A DNA stretch of 64,000 nt from Himantopus leucocephalus (lineage: Eukaryota > Chordata > Aves > Charadriiformes > Recurvirostridae): the NCBI GenBank assembly GCA_003993805.1, contig RSEF01000002.1:9616667-9680666 (forward strand), in the 5' to 3' direction. The position numbers and the translations under genes were made by a program. The notes under the pieces were generated by a model. The model had not been told where the DNA came from. It ran no database searches and was given only the letters and a program-made list of their open reading frames with translations. Shown piece by piece: positions 62,191-64,000 of this stretch; the stretch's first letter is position 1, and every line of letters begins with the position of its first letter.

Positions 62191-63809
62191 AAAGCATATT
62201 AAAATAATAATTTAAAATGGAGTTTTCAGAATGTTGAGGTGAATTGCGAACACAGCCTTTACTAACGTTCAGTGAGAGCTGTGATCTTAAGATGCTTTTA
62301 AAAATTGCATTATTATGCACAATCACACATCTTTTTAAAGATTTCAGCCCTTGCTTTATTCTCTCAGCCAGTCAGATGTTATTAGGTGTTACAAGAAGAG
62401 CCTTCTCCTAAAGAAGAAATGGGAAAACTCTTACAGACTTCATTAACAGACAAACAAATCTACTTGACCTATTTTCATAGTCTTCAGATAGAAACACAGT
62501 GAGCTCTTTGCCCATATCTCTGCTCCCATCTCCATGCTTTCTATTATCTTGGGATGACTCTGAAACCATGGGAGCATGGAGTGAATCTTGTCCAGCTGGC
62601 CCCAGTACCTACTTTGGCTCAGAGAGACCCAGAAAGATAACAATGTCTTTAGCAAGTGTAAAAAGACTTCACCCTTACAAAGAATTCAGTACATTTTCGC
62701 ACCCTGTTAATTAATTCAAGGAGAAAGTATTAGGCAGACTTGTGTAATTGTGCTGGTCCACTAATCTAAGGAATAGTATTTGTTTTGACTTGCGAGTAAT
62801 ATATGATACATTTTTTCATAATTATGAACTTCATCATAAGGATAGGCAAAGAGATTTTAATCTTGAGTTGATAAATTTTGCAGGGCTGGGTAACAGGTGG
62901 AGCCATTTATCTCTGTACTAACTTGATCGTGTTTATGAACCAATTGACGAATCCCTCAGAGGAGTTCCAGACCCGCCTTGTTACTTATTTATTAACCACA
63001 AGGATCCATGGGAATCCAAACTGGGTTTACAGTGCAACTTGATTATCCAAAGCCGTAGCTGTCCACAATTCCCTCTTCCTCAAAATACAGATTTATCCCT
63101 GCATGTCTATTAGTTACAATGAACATTGTCTCAATGGTCAGAAGTCTCAATTATCCAAACAAATCCCTTATGACATCGGGATAATTGAGCTCAGCTACTC
63201 TTGTGGATTGTTGAAATACCAACATTCCCATGTAAGTTCTCATTAGGATTTAAGTGAGTTTAGATTATATCTTAGAAGTCCGTCTTTGATCATAGAGCTA
63301 TAATGCAAACATACAGATGACATTATTCCCACACAATTAGTCATTTTCTTAAAGTGTATTTTAAATATAAAGGATGATATGTCTTCTTGTAAACTCTCCC
63401 CAGTTTACCCAGAGAGCTTAACTACTAAATCAGTACACCAGAAGACCAGGATGGTGACAACATTTTTTATCAGAAAAATGAGATACCATAACACAGTATA
63501 ATTTAAAGCAAGCAGTAGCTAATGTCAATGGAAGCAGGAGCTTCCAAACAAATCATACAATTATTTTTCTGAAATTAGATGAGAAAATTAGTTTAGGATA
63601 ATAACACATCAAGCTTGATGTGGCTAGAAGAAGAGTTTGCCTCGGTGAACACAAATAGGTAGTATGACCCCACTGGGACAAGGCAACCAAGGAAAAAAAT
63701 ATTTTACGAGGAACTGGACTGTCACTGAGCGCTGGTGGGACAGTGCAACAGGCATAGGATTTGATGTTCAGGAGTGGAATTTGCCCTTTTTCAAACAGAG
63801 ACAAAATGT
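62191..63809. other. Putative intronic or intergenic DNA; one weak exon-like segment
   Basis: A minus-strand segment at 62469-62608 (140 bp) has a fair acceptor (CTTTCTGGGTCTCTCTG then AAAGTAG) and two open frames, one starting VLGPAGQDSLHAPM and one starting YWGQLDKIHSMLPW. Its donor (GTCAAG) is poor. Nothing else was recognised. Confidence 0.3.
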
Positions 63810-64000
63810 CTAATCTGCCCCTAAACCTGCTCTCTGCGTGTACATCTTGGCCTTCGGTGCAGTGAACAGCTCACACAGAGAGAGCCTGTGGACAGGAGAA
63901 CAGCAGGGTTTGTTCATGGAGTCCCAGATGAGAAAGGTGTAGAATGGATGGTATGGGGCATGGGCACTGGTGAAGGACACGCTCGTGGTTTTGGCCTCAT
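63810..64000 (-). other. Open reading segment running off the window edge
   Basis: On the minus strand one frame is open for 62 codons from the window edge (63998) to a TAG at 63810-63812. It begins EAKTTSVSFTSAHAPYHPFY and has moderately protein-like composition. The plus strand also has a 42-codon open frame here, containing YILAFGAVNSSHRESLW and ending with GTG-TAG. Openness on both strands weakens either claim. It might hold an exon of the candidate minus-strand gene or of a neighbouring gene. Confidence 0.15.

Noticed and set aside
62469..62608. Minus-strand exon-like segment with two open frames
   Set aside because: The donor is GTCAAG, a poor match, and neither translation is recognisable. 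I kept it only as a remark in the surrounding region.
1..64000. CRISPR array, prophage, operon or endogenous retrovirus
   Set aside because: No regularly spaced repeats, no compact gene runs, and no gag, pol or env-like frames. The only polymerase sequence seen is CR1 LINE reverse transcriptase.

Overview
This window looks like avian nuclear DNA. The strongest evidence is the chicken-repeat-1 (CR1) LINE family. A 5'-truncated copy lies at the left edge (about 79-513, minus strand), and a ~105 bp stub lies near 23.6 kb (minus). A decayed reverse-transcriptase copy at 42.9-43.7 kb (plus) contains an assembly gap, and a much older CR1-type relic lies at 61.76-62.19 kb (minus). I saw no Alu, L1 or other mammalian repeat, no prokaryotic-style operon and no long intact open frame. 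A 100-N gap (43485-43584) and a single N (28578) point to a draft assembly.

Most of the window reads as AT-rich intergenic or intronic sequence. No complete protein-coding gene can be supported. The best gene evidence is at the right end on the minus strand. At 59939-60142 a strong splice acceptor opens a 67-codon in-frame segment that ends in a stop codon, with a hydrophobic stretch and an acidic tail; it reads like the last coding exon of a membrane protein I could not identify. About 1.2 kb upstream in the minus-strand sense, 61336-61406 is a 71 bp segment with a consensus donor and an open frame whose phase can join the terminal exon. Weaker candidate exons are at 5106-5296 (plus), 13690-13817 (minus), 38592-38736 (minus) and 58010-58039 (plus, 30 nt).

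Layout: 0-0.5 kb CR1; 0.5-23.6 kb unremarkable single-copy DNA with a TATA/AP-1-like cluster at 6.85-6.93 kb, a degenerate triplicated repeat at 7.75-7.86 kb and a perfect back-to-back octamer palindrome at 12.63 kb; 23.6 kb CR1 stub; 24-42.9 kb gene-poor DNA with a homeodomain/octamer-rich block at 29.94-30.21 kb, a CpG cluster at 36.0-36.1 kb, and a GC-rich patch with competing hairpins at 39.06-39.62 kb; 42.9-43.7 kb CR1 with gap; 47.29-48.44 kb a pair of diverged direct repeats about 1 kb apart; 49-59.8 kb low-complexity tracts and hairpins; 59.9-64 kb the candidate 3' end of a minus-strand gene with an ancient CR1 in its putative intron.

I did not find a convincing undescribed biological system. 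The observations most worth testing are the unidentified terminal exon, the 47-48 kb repeat pair and the candidate regulatory blocks.
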